Assembly (NCBI RefSeq): GCF_003732545.1
Contig: NZ_AYKF01000001.1
Coordinates: 62,001 to 126,000, forward strand
Direction: 5' to 3'
From: Salinisphaera orenii subsp. halophila YIM 95161
GTDB taxonomy: Bacteria; Pseudomonadota; Gammaproteobacteria; Nevskiales; Salinisphaeraceae
Length of the DNA: 64,000 nt
The notes below the pieces were generated by a model that had not been told where the DNA came from, ran no database searches, and was given only the letters and a program-made list of their open reading frames with translations. Positions within the stretch are counted from its first letter, which is position 1; every line of letters begins with the position of its first letter. Both the position numbers and the translations under genes were made by a program. Below are positions 19,364 through 29,748 of this stretch, in pieces.

Positions 19364-19801
19364 CTACAGACCGACCGCCGAACCGTCCTCGCATTTGTCG
19401 AGATCGTCGTCGATATCGAGCACGCGCTCGCCGTAGAACAGGTGCAGCGCGGGTGCCAATTCAGACGGCAGCTTGCCGCCATTGTTCTTGCGGAACACGT
19501 TATGACGGATGACCGGAATACCCGGCTTGTGGCGCCCGTACATGGTCATGCCGCACTTCGGGCAGCCATAGCGGTGCATTTCCTTGCCGTCGGTCTTATG
19601 GTGAAACAGCTTGGAGTCGTCCGGCAGATCGACGTTTTCCTCGTCCCAACCGGTCAGGCCCAGCACGTCGGCGGCGTACAGCTCGCGACAGCTGCCGCAG
19701 TGACAGTAGAGCGATAGCTTGGGCTCGCCTCGGACCGTCATCTTCACGTGGCCGCAGTCGCAGCTGATGTCGTAGGTCTGGCTCACATCGATTGTGCTCA
19801 A
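19364..19801 (-). CDS. GFA-family zinc-binding protein (CENP-V/GFA domain)
   Basis: The 145-residue protein has the cysteine pattern of the glutathione-dependent formaldehyde-activating (GFA) fold: CDCGHVKM near residue 14, YCHCGSCRELY near residue 32 and YGCPKCGMTMYG near residue 78. These Cys residues bind structural and catalytic zinc. Most members have no tested substrate, so S-hydroxymethylglutathione synthase activity should not be assumed. The gene stands alone: the 1.1 kb upstream is free of genes, and a hairpin separates it from nadE. Confidence 0.8.
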   Translation of the reverse strand: MSTIDVSQTYDISCDCGHVKMTVRGEPKLSLYCHCGSCRELYAADVLGLTGWDEENVDLPDDSKLFHHKTDGKEMHRYGCPKCGMTMYGRHKPGIPVIRHNVFRKNNGGKLPSELAPALHLFYGERVLDIDDDLDKCEDGSAVGL

Positions 19802-19956
19802 TTGAACTGTGACGTCATTCGAGCACGTATCATAGGCGTAATTCTATAACGTCGAACGCGTGATCAGCGGGCTGGAATTTACGCGCAAAGCTCATTCAAG
19901 AATTCAAGCATTCACACCATGAGGCTTTCAGCGCTCACGAGTGTGTCGTGCCTTTT

Positions 19957-20026
19957 GTTTCGCACTGCCGTGCGACTCACTTTCATTTGCTTGTCCAAAC
20001 GAAAGTGAGCAGAGGAAAGAACACCC
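19957..20026 (+). repeat. Left terminal inverted repeat of the 0.78-kb element
   Basis: The arm itself folds: CTCACTTTCATTTG pairs with CAAACGAAAGTGAG around a CTTGTC loop, and CGCACTGCCGTGCG is a smaller palindrome. The reverse complement matches 20669-20738 with mismatches only at scattered positions. Confidence 0.8.
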
Positions 20027-20668
20027 GGCATAGCGCCGGCTACGCCGTGTCGTACGAAGCGAGGAGCGGGGCCTTCCCAGCGTAGCTGGGATGCGACCGC
20101 CGGCGTTCGGCCCGAGCCCCGAGGCGACGACTCGTACGGTTTCGTCCCGCCGAAGATCACATCCCACAGCGTCGCTGCGGGAGCGCCCTGCTCCGCCTCT
20201 CGGGGCGATACGCCGAGGCGCAGCGGCGACGGGATGCGGTCCTAAATAATTGATTGAGGCTCGCATCATCGCTTTGGCGATGCTCAAACAGCTTGCCGCA
20301 CCGGCGCTGTGCGCCGGACACCAGTGGCCGCTACGCCTCTCCGTCGCTGCACTAACGGGACCCGAATACGGGCGCCGAGCGCCGGGCATCCAGTGGTAAT
20401 CGGCTACCGCGTTCTCTCTACGGTTCGCGTCTTCATTATTCCTGTCGGCTTACGCCTTCGGCTAATCCGACTTACAACAATTGTGACCTTGAGCGAGCGA
20501 TAGCGAGCTTGCCTGTATTCCAGTCCCTTGGGCGTAGCGCCGAGCAGCGGAGCACGGCCGGGGATGAAGCAGCCGGGTGTCTGAGTCGCGCGTAGCGCGG
20601 CGAGTTCCGGCTGCGCCCCGGACGGGCGAGCAGCACAGGGCATCGATGCGAAGCATCGACGCAAGACA

Positions 20669-20738
20669 GGGTGTCCTTTGCTTTGCTCACTTTCATTTGG
20701 ACAAGCAAATGAAAGTGAGTCGCACAACAGTGCGAAAC
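20669..20738 (-). repeat. Right terminal inverted repeat of the 0.78-kb element
   Basis: It is the mirror image of the left arm, with the same internal stem CTCACTTTCATTTG / CAAATGAAAGTGAG, here fully paired. It ends with TCGCACAACAGTGCGAAAC. Confidence 0.8.
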
Positions 20739-20848
20739 ACCAGGCCCAAATCAACCTAAGCAGTTGATTCGACACTGGTCACCGAAACCGAACCAAGCTT
20801 CGCTTTGAAAAAACGCGAAACGCGACAAGGGTCTCGAACCTTCACCCA

Positions 20849-20885
20849 CAAAAAAGCCGGCGCCCGCCAAAACGGACGCCGGCTT
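20849..20885 (-). terminator. Rho-independent terminator of sucCD
   Basis: AAGCCGGCG (20854-20862) and CGCCGGCTT (20877-20885) form the stem. On the minus strand the stem is followed by a T run (plus-strand A residues 20850-20855). It lies 40 bp behind the sucD stop. Confidence 0.88.
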
Positions 20886-20923
20886 CAATCATCCAGCGGA
20901 TGACGATGCGATCAACGCATCGA

Positions 20924-21793
20924 TCAGCCCAGGATTTCCTCCATCTTGCTGCCGATCTCGGCGGTCGAACGCACGGTCGCCACACCGGCGGCCTCGAGGG
21001 CTTCGAACTTGTCGTCCGCCGTGCCCTTGCCACCGGAGATGATGGCGCCCGCGTGGCCCATGCGCTTGCCGGGCGGCGCGGTCACGCCGGCGATGTAGGC
21101 CACGACCGGCTTCTTCATGTGGGCCTTGATGTATTCGGCGGCCTCTTCCTCGGCGGTGCCGCCGATCTCGCCCACCATGACCACGCCTGCGGTCTGCGGG
21201 TCATTCTCGAACATCTCGAGCACGTCGGTGAAGTCGAGACCGTGGATCGGGTCGCCGCCGATGCCCACGCAGGTGCTCTGCCCGAGGCCGTTGTGGGTGG
21301 TCTGGAACACCGCCTCGTAGGTCAGCGTGCCGGAACGCGAGACGATGCCGATCTTGCCTTCCTGATGGATGTGCGCCGGCATGATGCCGATCTTGCACTC
21401 GCCCGGCGTGATCACGCCGGGGCAGTTCGGCCCGATCAGCACGGAGTCGGAATCGTCGAGCGCGGCACGCACGCGCAGCATGTCCATCACAGGGATGTGC
21501 TCGGTGATGCAGATGATGGTCTTGATACCGGCGTCGGCGGCCTCGAGGATGGCGTCGGCGGCGAACGGCGCCGGCACATAGATCATGGTGGCGTTGGCGC
21601 CGGTTTCACGCACCGCGTCGCCGCAGGTGTTGAACACGGGGCGATCGAGATGGGTCTCGCCGCCACGTCCGGGGGTCACGCCGCCAACGATGTTGGTGCC
21701 GTAGGCGATGCACTGCTCGGAGTGGAACGTGCCCTGCGAGCCGGTGAAGCCCTGGACGATCAGCTTGGTGTCTTTGTTGACGAGAATGCTCAT
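20924..21793 (-). CDS. sucD: Succinyl-CoA ligase, alpha subunit
   Basis: The alpha subunit carries the phosphohistidine of succinyl-CoA synthetase, the TCA step that makes ATP or GTP from succinyl-CoA. The 289-residue protein has the CoA-binding Rossmann start ([15 protein letters not shown]) and the [19 protein letters not shown] block. The [13 protein letters not shown] loop holds the active-site His. It lies 52 bp behind sucC in one operon and is followed by a strong terminator. No sucA or sucB gene is in this window. Confidence 0.97.
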   Translation of the reverse strand: MSILVNKDTKLIVQGFTGSQGTFHSEQCIAYGTNIVGGVTPGRGGETHLDRPVFNTCGDAVRETGANATMIYVPAPFAADAILEAADAGIKTIICITEHIPVMDMLRVRAALDDSDSVLIGPNCPGVITPGECKIGIMPAHIHQEGKIGIVSRSGTLTYEAVFQTTHNGLGQSTCVGIGGDPIHGLDFTDVLEMFENDPQTAGVVMVGEIGGTAEEEAAEYIKAHMKKPVVAYIAGVTAPPGKRMGHAGAIISGGKGTADDKFEALEAAGVATVRSTAEIGSKMEEILG

Positions 21794-21845
21794 GGATTGA
21801 TCCTGGTCTGAAGCGTATTCGGTGGACGGCGTGGCGGTCGCGCGA

Positions 21846-23009
<1,164 letters not shown>

Positions 23010-23168
23010 GGCATCGCCTTGATTGAGACATCAAACTCGTAATGCCGCGCATTGTGGCGCCTGTAGCCCGGCACGACAACTTGCGACGGCCCCCGCCCGG
23101 ACCCCGCGGCGACGCGATTTGGATACACTCGGGGCTGTCCCGTCGCGCTCTTCGAACCCGGATATCCC

Positions 23169-23393
23169 ATGGCCCGACTGCTCGGACTGCTACTGATCAT
23201 CGGTATCGCCTGGCTTGCATTCCGCCAGCTTGCGGGCGGGGCGCGTACGCGCATGCACCGGCGCGAGGCGCCGCCGGAATTCGAACGCACGGTGCGCTGC
23301 GAACGCTGCGGCGTGCATCTGCCGCTGTCGCTGGCCGAGCGCGACGGTGACGATTACGTGTGCAGCGAGCACGCCTGCCGCTCGCGGTCATGA
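23169..23393 (+). CDS. Small PP0621-family membrane protein
   Basis: A 74-residue protein with one N-terminal transmembrane helix (LLGLLLIIGIAWLAFRQLA) and a short soluble part carrying CERCGVHLP, then YVCSEHAC, a probable zinc-binding set. Proteins of this type (named after Pseudomonas putida PP_0621) are commonly found directly before pilS. Here the stop overlaps the pilS start by 4 bp (ATGA), so it is coupled to the PilSR pair. Its function is unknown; a role in sensing or pilus regulation is inference from position. Predicted -10-like GATACACT lies at about 23120. Confidence 0.78.
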   Translation: MARLLGLLLIIGIAWLAFRQLAGGARTRMHRREAPPEFERTVRCERCGVHLPLSLAERDGDDYVCSEHACRSRS

Positions 23394-25027
23394 GCCGGCG
23401 CGTCGGCGCGCCATTGATCCGGCACACCGAAGACTGGCGCGCGATCGCCACCCTCAACGCCTACCGCGGCCTGATCGGCTTCGGTCTGGTCACCCTGCTG
23501 CTGTTCGCCCAGGCCGGCCATCTGTTCGACGTAGTGATGCCGGATGTCTTCCGCAGCGCCTGTCTGGCCTATCTCGCGCTCTGGGTGCTGTCGCTGGTCG
23601 CCGCGCTGACGCGCACGCCGCCGCTGCGAGCGCAGGTGCTGTTCGCGGTCGCGGTGGACGTGGTCTTCTTCACGACCCTGGTTCTGGCCGGCACCGGCGT
23701 CGCAGGCGGCCTGGGCATGCTGCTGATCGCCCCGTTGTCGGCCGCGGGCATGCTGCTGCCGGCCCGCCTGGCGTTCCTGCTGGCGGCCTGCGCGGCGATC
23801 GGCGTGCTCGGCCAGGAGGCGCTGCGCCCCCTGCAGATCGAGGGCGCGCGCAGCGCGTTCGTCCAGGCCGGCATCCTCGGTGTGCTGTTCTTTCTCAGCG
23901 TCGGGCTGTCGCACTGGCTGGCACGCCGGGCGCGCGAGGGCGAGGCGCTGGCCGCCGAACGGGCCGGCGAGGTGCAGGATCTGGCCGCGCTCAACCGCCA
24001 TATCATCCAGCAGATGGAGATCGGCGCGATCGTGGTCGACGCCGACCGCCGCATCCGCCTGATCAACGACGCGGCCGTACGCCTGCTCGATCTGACCGAG
24101 ACGGCGCCGCAGAACGCCGCCCTTACGCGCGTCGCACCCGCCGTCGACGAGGCGCTGTCGCACTGGCTCCAAACGTCGGCCGGCGGCATCGACACGCTTC
24201 AGGCTTCCGGCCGCGCGCTGCTGCCGCTGTTCTCCCGCCTGGGCACGGCGCGGGACGCGCTGGTGCTGATCAGCCTGGAGGACGCCCTGCGCCAGAGTGA
24301 GCAGGCCCAGCAGCTCAAGCTCGTCTCGCTGGGGCGGCTGACCAGCAGCATCGCGCACGAGATCCGCAATCCGCTCGGGGCGATCAGTCACGCCGGCCAG
24401 CTGCTGGCCGAGACCGCGACGCTGGACGCCGACGGCCGGCGCCTGCTGGATATCGTGCACCGCCACACGCGCCGGATCGACGACATCATCGACAGCATTC
24501 TGGGGCTGTCGCGACGCTCCGAGACCACGCGCCGGACGATCGCGCTCGCGGACTGGCTGGCCAGCTGCGTGAACGACTATCGCGAGTACAATACCCGCGC
24601 GCCCGACTTCGAGATCATCGGCATCGACGCCGCCCTGTGCATCGAATTCGACCCCGGCCATCTGCGCCAGGTGCTGTTCAATCTCTGGGACAACGCACAG
24701 CGTCATGCCCGCCGCGACGAGACGCCGCTGCGTGTACGCCTGCGCGGGCATCACAGCCGTTCGGGATTGTTCGGGCTGGATGTCGCCGACAACGGGCCGG
24801 GGCTGGGCGCCGACATCAGCGACCGGGTCATGGAACCGTTCTTCACGACCGCCCGCGAGGGCACCGGGCTCGGCCTGCACATCGCACGCGAGCTCTGCGA
24901 GGCCAACCGTGCCCGCCTCGCTCCGGTTGCAGAAAGCGACGGCGCCTGCTTTCGTATAGTTTTCGCCCAGGCTTGGGCCGGCGCCGGCGAACCGGCGACT
25001 TCATCCATACACGACGCACGCGCATGA
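23390..25027 (+). CDS. pilS: Two-component sensor histidine kinase PilS
   Basis: In pseudomonads PilS is a polar inner-membrane kinase that senses pilin levels and phosphorylates PilR. The 545-residue product has about six transmembrane segments in residues 20-185, a PAS-like domain (about 215-300) and a HisKA domain with SIAHEIRNPLG (His323). The ATPase domain has NLWDNAQRHA, DNGPGLG and GTGLGLHIARELCE. ATG 23390 overlaps the upstream gene; a start at 23360 would only add residues from inside that gene. Its stop overlaps the pilR start (ATGA). Assignment to PilS rather than another NtrB-like kinase rests on the pilR, pilC and pilD neighbours. Confidence 0.9.
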   Translation: MSRRVGAPLIRHTEDWRAIATLNAYRGLIGFGLVTLLLFAQAGHLFDVVMPDVFRSACLAYLALWVLSLVAALTRTPPLRAQVLFAVAVDVVFFTTLVLAGTGVAGGLGMLLIAPLSAAGMLLPARLAFLLAACAAIGVLGQEALRPLQIEGARSAFVQAGILGVLFFLSVGLSHWLARRAREGEALAAERAGEVQDLAALNRHIIQQMEIGAIVVDADRRIRLINDAAVRLLDLTETAPQNAALTRVAPAVDEALSHWLQTSAGGIDTLQASGRALLPLFSRLGTARDALVLISLEDALRQSEQAQQLKLVSLGRLTSSIAHEIRNPLGAISHAGQLLAETATLDADGRRLLDIVHRHTRRIDDIIDSILGLSRRSETTRRTIALADWLASCVNDYREYNTRAPDFEIIGIDAALCIEFDPGHLRQVLFNLWDNAQRHARRDETPLRVRLRGHHSRSGLFGLDVADNGPGLGADISDRVMEPFFTTAREGTGLGLHIARELCEANRARLAPVAESDGACFRIVFAQAWAGAGEPATSSIHDARA

Positions 25028-26463
25028 CGCCCAGCAACAGCAAAGCCTACGCCCTCATTGTCGACGACGAAGCGGATATCCGCGAACTGATCGAGATCAC
25101 GCTCGCCCGCATGTCGATCGACACCAAGGCCGTGGCTACGCTGGCACAGGCGAAGACGGCGTTCGAGAACGAGCCCTTCGATCTCTGCCTGACCGACATG
25201 CGTCTGCCCGACGGCGAAGGTATCGACCTGGTCGCCTTCATCGCCGAGCGCCGCCCCCACTGCCCGGTCGCGGTCATCACCGCCTACGGCAACGCCGAGA
25301 GCGCGGTGGCCAGCCTCAAGGCCGGCGCCTTCGACTTCGTCTCCAAGCCGCTGGACGTGGCCGGGCTGCGGGCGCTGGTCGGTCAGGCGCTCAAGCTCGC
25401 GGGTCTGGATCACGACGCCCCGCCGCACCCGTCGCTGGATGCCTCACCGCGGCTGATCGGCCGGACCGCGGAAATGCTGCGCCTGCGCGAGACGATCTCC
25501 AAGCTCTCGCGCAGCCAGGCGCCGGTCTATGTCAGCGGCGAATCGGGCACCGGCAAGGAGCTCGTCGCACGCATGATTCACGCTGAGGGCCCGCGCATGG
25601 GCGCGGCCTTCGTGCCGGTGAACTGCGGCGCGATCCCCTCGGAGCTGATGGAGTCCGAATTCTTCGGCTACGTGCGCGGCGCCTTCACCGGCGCCATGCG
25701 CGACACCCCGGGGCTGTTCGCGCGCGCGGACGGCGGCACGCTGTTCCTGGACGAAGTGGCCGACCTGCCGCTGACCATGCAGGTCAAGCTGCTGCGCGCG
25801 ATCCAGGAGCGGGCCATCCGGCCGGTGGGCGCAAACGTGGAGACGGCCGTGGACGTGCGCGTGATCTGCGCTACCCACTGTGATCTCACCGCCGAAGTCG
25901 CCCGCGGGCGTTTCCGCGAGGATCTCTACTATCGCCTGAACGTGATCGAGGTCCACGTGCCGCCGCTGCGCGAGCGCACGGCCGACATCCCGGCGCTGAC
26001 CGACCGCATTCTCGAAGGTCTGACGCGCAAGCTGCGCCTGCGCCAGGTACCGCGGCTGGCTCCACGCGCCCTGGAGGCGCTCCAGCACTACAGCTTTCCG
26101 GGCAACATCCGGGAATTGGAAAACATCCTCGAACGCGCGGTCACGCTCAGCGACAATGCCGTCATCGAACGCCGGTATCTGCGACTGAGCTCGCCGCTGT
26201 CGGAGGCCACGGCCGAGTCGTCCCCGGCTCCAGCCCCTGCCGAGGCCCCGGACGAGAACGGCACCGGCCGGCCAGGCCCCGCATCGTCGACGCCGACGCC
26301 GGATACCAGCGCCGATCTGGAAAGCCAGCTGGAAGCGCTCGAGCGCGAGCGCATCCAGGCCGCGCTCGAGGCCTGCCACTACAACAAGACGCAGGCCGCC
26401 AAGCATCTCGGCATCACCTTCCGGGCGCTGCGCTACCGTCTGGCCAAGCTGGGCATGAATTAA
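25024..26463 (+). CDS. pilR: Sigma54-dependent response regulator PilR
   Basis: PilR activates RpoN-dependent transcription, classically of pilA. The 479-residue product has a receiver domain with Asp58 in [11 protein letters not shown], an AAA+ domain with [12 protein letters not shown], the sigma54-contact loop GAFTGA near residue 219 and DEVADLPL. It ends with a Fis-type helix-turn-helix ([20 protein letters not shown]). A Pro/Ala/Ser-rich linker of about 50 residues precedes the DNA-binding domain. ATG 25024 lies inside the pilS stop. No pilA gene or sigma54 promoter (TGGCAC-N5-TTGC) was found nearby, so the regulated genes lie elsewhere. Confidence 0.92.
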   Translation: MTPSNSKAYALIVDDEADIRELIEITLARMSIDTKAVATLAQAKTAFENEPFDLCLTDMRLPDGEGIDLVAFIAERRPHCPVAVITAYGNAESAVASLKAGAFDFVSKPLDVAGLRALVGQALKLAGLDHDAPPHPSLDASPRLIGRTAEMLRLRETISKLSRSQAPVYVSGESGTGKELVARMIHAEGPRMGAAFVPVNCGAIPSELMESEFFGYVRGAFTGAMRDTPGLFARADGGTLFLDEVADLPLTMQVKLLRAIQERAIRPVGANVETAVDVRVICATHCDLTAEVARGRFREDLYYRLNVIEVHVPPLRERTADIPALTDRILEGLTRKLRLRQVPRLAPRALEALQHYSFPGNIRELENILERAVTLSDNAVIERRYLRLSSPLSEATAESSPAPAPAEAPDENGTGRPGPASSTPTPDTSADLESQLEALERERIQAALEACHYNKTQAAKHLGITFRALRYRLAKLGMN

Positions 26464-26548
26464 ACGCGATCACGGCCGATAACCCCTGTGCACGGCAGGA
26501 ACGGACGGCAGTCGCCCGGTCCGCCGCGGCGTGGTTTCCGGAGGGGCA

Positions 26549-27775
26549 ATGGCCGATACGCTGACCGACAAGCACACCTTCTTCTGGACCGGCATCGACC
26601 GCAGCGGCAGCCGCGTGAAGGGCCGCACCGACGGCCCGAACGAGGCCATGGTCAAGGCCAGCCTGCGCAAGCAGGGCATCAACCCCATCCGCGTGCGCAA
26701 GCAGACCACGATTTTCGGCCTCGGCGGCAAGCGCAAGAAGAAGATCAAGTCCGCCGACATCGCGGTGTTCGCACGCCAACTGGCCACGATGATGAGCGCC
26801 GGCGTGCCGCTGGTGCAGTCGCTGGACATCATCGCCAAGGGCGCCGACAACCCCTCTCTGGCCGAACTGGTATCGGCGATCCGCAACGACATCGAATCCG
26901 GGGTGACCCTGGCCCAGGCGCTGGCCCAGCATCCGCAGCATTTCGACGACCTGTTCGTGAACCTGGTCGATGCCGGCGAGAAGTCCGGCGCACTCGAGGC
27001 CCTGCTCGACAAGATCGCGACGTACAAGGAAAAGACCGAGGCGATCAAGGCCAAGGTACGCAAGGCGCTGTTCTATCCGAGCGCGGTGATCGTGGTCGCG
27101 ATCGTGGTCATGGGCATCCTGCTGTATTTCGTGGTGCCGCAGTTCCAGTCGCTGTTCGAGGGCTTCGGCGCCGACCTGCCGGCCTTCACCCTACTGGTGA
27201 TCAGCCTCTCGGAGTTCGTCCAGAGCTCGTGGTGGGCGATCATCGGCGCCATCGGTGCGGCGTTCTACGGCTTCTTTCAGGCCCGGCGACGATCGCGCGC
27301 GTTCCGCCGGATGAACGACCGCATCGCGCTCAAGATCCCGGTCATCGGCGACATTCTCTACAAGGCGGCGGTCGCGCGCTTCGCGCGGACCCTGTCGACC
27401 ATGTTCGCGGCCGGGGTACCGCTGGTCGAGGCCATGGATTCGGTGGCCCGCGCGGCCGGCAACATCGTGTTCGAGGAAGCCATTCTGCAGATGCGCGACC
27501 AGGTGTCCTCGGGCGTACAGCTGCAGCTGGCGATGAGCAACACGGGGCTGTTTCCGAGCATGGCCCAGCAGATGGTCGCCATCGGCGAGGAATCCGGCGC
27601 CCTGGACGCGATGTGCTCCCGGGTGGCGGATTTCTACGAGGACGAGGTCGACAATCAGGTCGATTCGCTGTCGAGCCTGCTCGAGCCCATGATCATGGCC
27701 ATCATCGGCGTGCTGGTCGGCGGTCTCGTCATCGCCATGTATCTGCCCATTTTCAAGCTCGGCTCGGTCGTCTAG
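26549..27775 (+). CDS. pilC: Type IV pilus inner-membrane platform protein PilC
   Basis: PilC is the membrane platform on which the PilB/PilT motors act during pilus extension and retraction. The 408-residue product has the two tandem GspF domains: IAVFARQLATMMSAGVPLVQ near residue 72 and ARFARTLSTMFAAGVPLVEA near residue 275. Three or four transmembrane segments are present, and the N-terminal FFWTGIDRSGSRVKG is typical. The start ATG at 26549 has GAGGGG directly before it; an earlier start at 26531 lacks this. It lies 85 bp behind pilR, and pilB, its usual neighbour, is absent. Confidence 0.95.
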   Translation: MADTLTDKHTFFWTGIDRSGSRVKGRTDGPNEAMVKASLRKQGINPIRVRKQTTIFGLGGKRKKKIKSADIAVFARQLATMMSAGVPLVQSLDIIAKGADNPSLAELVSAIRNDIESGVTLAQALAQHPQHFDDLFVNLVDAGEKSGALEALLDKIATYKEKTEAIKAKVRKALFYPSAVIVVAIVVMGILLYFVVPQFQSLFEGFGADLPAFTLLVISLSEFVQSSWWAIIGAIGAAFYGFFQARRRSRAFRRMNDRIALKIPVIGDILYKAAVARFARTLSTMFAAGVPLVEAMDSVARAAGNIVFEEAILQMRDQVSSGVQLQLAMSNTGLFPSMAQQMVAIGEESGALDAMCSRVADFYEDEVDNQVDSLSSLLEPMIMAIIGVLVGGLVIAMYLPIFKLGSVV

Positions 27776-27941
27776 GCCGGGGCCACCGCCCAGATCGTGC
27801 GTCATTGCGCGCTGGCACTATCATCGGGACGCAGCCGGCGCATATCGCTCCGGGCGGCAGACCAGACCTTCGAGCCGGCGCGAACCGAAGCCGGCCGGCG
27901 CGAGCGCGCACGACATAGACTTCAGAAGTGGAGACATCGAA

Positions 27942-27998
27942 ATGCCCCTGACTGACTACCGGACGGCGCCCGCGATCCTCGCCGCGCATCCGCACTGA
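27942..27998 (+). CDS. 18-codon upstream frame, in phase with and abutting pilD
   Basis: ATG at 27942, preceded by GTGGAGAC, opens MPLTDYRTAPAILAAHPH and stops with TGA at 27996-27998, right before the pilD ATG. It is in the same frame as pilD. The first residues resemble the start of Pseudomonas PilD (MPLLDYLASHP), so it may be a former N-terminus cut off by a stop, or a leader that delivers ribosomes to pilD. Confidence 0.4.
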   Translation: MPLTDYRTAPAILAAHPH

Positions 27999-28880
27999 AT
28001 GGCCGACCTCCTCGCCCAGCAGCCGCTGCTCGCCTATGTCGCCGTCGTCCTTCTGGGGCTGATCGTGGGCAGCTTCCTGAATGTCGTGATCCTGCGTCTG
28101 CCGCGCATGATGGAGGCGCAATGGCGCGCCGGCGCCGCCGAGATCCTGGGCCAGCCGGCCGACGCTGAGGCCCCGGTGGAGCTGTCGCTGGCCCGGCCGC
28201 GCTCGCGCTGCAACAGCTGTCAGACGCCGATCCGCGCGTGGCACAACATTCCCGTGGTGAGCTATCTGCTGCTGCGCGGACGCTGCGCGGCCTGCGGTGC
28301 GCGCATCTCCTGGCAATATCCGGCGGTGGAGATCACCGCCGCCGTCATGGCCGTGATCGTCCTCGCCGGTTTCGGCGCGACCCCGTTCACGCCGCTGGCG
28401 ATGATCGTGTCCTGGACGCTGCTGGCGCTGGCGGTGATCGACGCCCGGACGCAGTTCCTTCCGGACGTGCTCACACTGGCACTGATGTGGCTCGGCCTCC
28501 TCGCAAGCCTCGGCCACGGCGCGGGCACGGCGCTGGTCGATCCGGCCACGGCGATCGCGGGCGCGGCCGGCGGCTACCTCACGCTCTGGCTCGTGTTTCA
28601 CGCCTTTCTGCTGGCCACGGGCAAGGAGGGCATGGGCTTCGGCGATTTCAAGCTGCTGGCCGCGATGGGCGCCTGGCTGGGCTGGCAGGCGCTGCCGATG
28701 GCGCTGCTGCTGGCTTCGCTGGGCGGGGCCGTCGTCGGCGGGCTGCTCATGGCCAGCGGCCATCTCGCGCGCGGCCGGCCCATGCCGTTCGGGCCCTGGC
28801 TGGCGCTGGCCGGCTGGCTGGCGCTGGTTGCAGGCGATACAATCAGCGGCGCTTATTCATCGCTGGCGGGACTGAACTAG
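27999..28880 (+). CDS. pilD: Prepilin peptidase / N-methyltransferase PilD
   Basis: PilD cleaves the leader of type IV prepilins and type II pseudopilins and methylates the new N-terminus. The 293-residue polytopic protein has the cytoplasmic zinc loop with two CxxC pairs (CNSCQTPIRAWHN and CAACGARISWQYP) and the catalytic aspartates in VIDARTQFLPD and GMGFGDFKLLAAMG. The N-terminal GLIVGSFLNVVILRLPRMME is typical. Translation may depend on the abutting 18-codon leader, since no good ribosome site lies directly before 27999. pilC lies upstream; coaE follows after 115 bp. Confidence 0.95.
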   Translation: MADLLAQQPLLAYVAVVLLGLIVGSFLNVVILRLPRMMEAQWRAGAAEILGQPADAEAPVELSLARPRSRCNSCQTPIRAWHNIPVVSYLLLRGRCAACGARISWQYPAVEITAAVMAVIVLAGFGATPFTPLAMIVSWTLLALAVIDARTQFLPDVLTLALMWLGLLASLGHGAGTALVDPATAIAGAAGGYLTLWLVFHAFLLATGKEGMGFGDFKLLAAMGAWLGWQALPMALLLASLGGAVVGGLLMASGHLARGRPMPFGPWLALAGWLALVAGDTISGAYSSLAGLN

Positions 28881-28995
28881 TGCGAACGACGGTCGACGGT
28901 CTGATCTGGGGGCGGATCCACGCGATCCGAACGACATACGAGGCAGCGACGTTCACGGACGGCCCCGCGCCGGCAGCCCCGACCGACCCGCACTC

Positions 28996-29634
28996 ATGAG
29001 CACGCTCACCATAGGCCTGACCGGCGGCATCGCCAGCGGCAAATCCGCGGTCGCGAGCGCGTTCGAGCGCATGGGCGTCAAGATCATCGACGCCGACACG
29101 GTCGCGCGCACCGTCGTCGAACCCGGCGAGCCGGCGCTGGCCGAGATCGTGGACCGCTTCGGCGACGATATCGTCGACGCTGACGGCCATCTCCGGCGTC
29201 GCGCGCTGCGCCAGATCGTGTTCGAGGACGACGCCGCACGAACCGATCTGGAAGGCATCACCCATCCGCGCATCCGGGCCGAACTGGAACGCCAGCGCGA
29301 TGCCGCACAGTCGGACTACTGCATCCTCGTCGTGCCGCTGCTGGTCAAGTCGAGCATGCTCGACTTGGTCGATCGCGTGCTGGTGATCGACGCCCCCGAG
29401 AGCATCCAGCTGGAACGGCTGATGGCGCGCGACGACATCGACGAGGCCTTCGCCCGCAAGATGATCGCCGCCCAGGATGCGCGTGCCGAACGCCTGGCTA
29501 TGGCCGACGACGTGCTCATCAACACGGGGCCGCGCAAGGACATCGCCGATCTGGCGGCGGCCCTGCATGCGGGATATCTGCGTCTGGCCCAGGGCGAGGT
29601 CGCGGATCTGCCGCCGCTGCATCTGCCGGGCTGA
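28996..29634 (+). CDS. coaE: Dephospho-CoA kinase
   Basis: CoaE phosphorylates dephospho-CoA in the last step of coenzyme A synthesis. The 212-residue protein starts with the P-loop GLTGGIASGKSAVAS, followed by IIDADTVARTVVEPG and RRALRQIVFEDDAARTDLEGITHPRI cut into the usual CoaE blocks; VPLLVKSSMLDLVDRVLVID is the lid region. The order pilD-coaE-zapD-yacG is conserved in many gammaproteobacteria, often next to pilBCD. Confidence 0.96.
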   Translation: MSTLTIGLTGGIASGKSAVASAFERMGVKIIDADTVARTVVEPGEPALAEIVDRFGDDIVDADGHLRRRALRQIVFEDDAARTDLEGITHPRIRAELERQRDAAQSDYCILVVPLLVKSSMLDLVDRVLVIDAPESIQLERLMARDDIDEAFARKMIAAQDARAERLAMADDVLINTGPRKDIADLAAALHAGYLRLAQGEVADLPPLHLPG

Positions 29635-29748
29635 ACCGCGACGACGGCGTTTCGGGCGCGCGACGTGGATCACGAAGGCGACGGGATTTTGCCGACCGGC
29701 GACCCGGGCATAGACTGTGGGCCTGATCCCTGCTGCGAGACTCTGCCT

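Larger units (their letters stand above)
19957..20738. repeat. Repeat element of about 0.78 kb with 70-bp terminal inverted repeats, no transposase
   Basis: The stretch 19802-20848 holds no credible gene. It contains a 782-bp unit bounded by near-perfect 70-bp inverted repeats (about 64 of 70 positions match). The interior is filled with small palindromes, for example CATCGATGCGAAGCATCGA near 20641 and AGCGTAGCT near 20077, and with internal near-repeats such as CGCCGGACACCAGTGG and CGCCGGGCATCCAGTGG. No frame shows a transposase motif. Frames on both strands read as Arg/Ser-rich nonsense. Similar hairpin-rich spacers are remembered from other gammaproteobacterial genomes, but this copy could not be searched. 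Confidence 0.7.

Noticed and set aside
19912-20775. Several small frames within the repeat element at 20 kb.
   Set aside because: They overlap on both strands, are Arg/Ser/Cys-rich without motifs, and follow the palindromes. They read as translations of a structured repeat.
23019-23034. An FNR-like palindrome TTGATTGAGACATCAA before sucC.
   Set aside because: The half-sites are separated by six bases, not four, so they would not fit an FNR/Anr dimer in the usual way.
28881-28995. A GTG directly after the pilD stop as an earlier start for coaE.
   Set aside because: It is out of frame with coaE (115 bp apart), and CoaE at 28996 already begins at the conserved P-loop strand.
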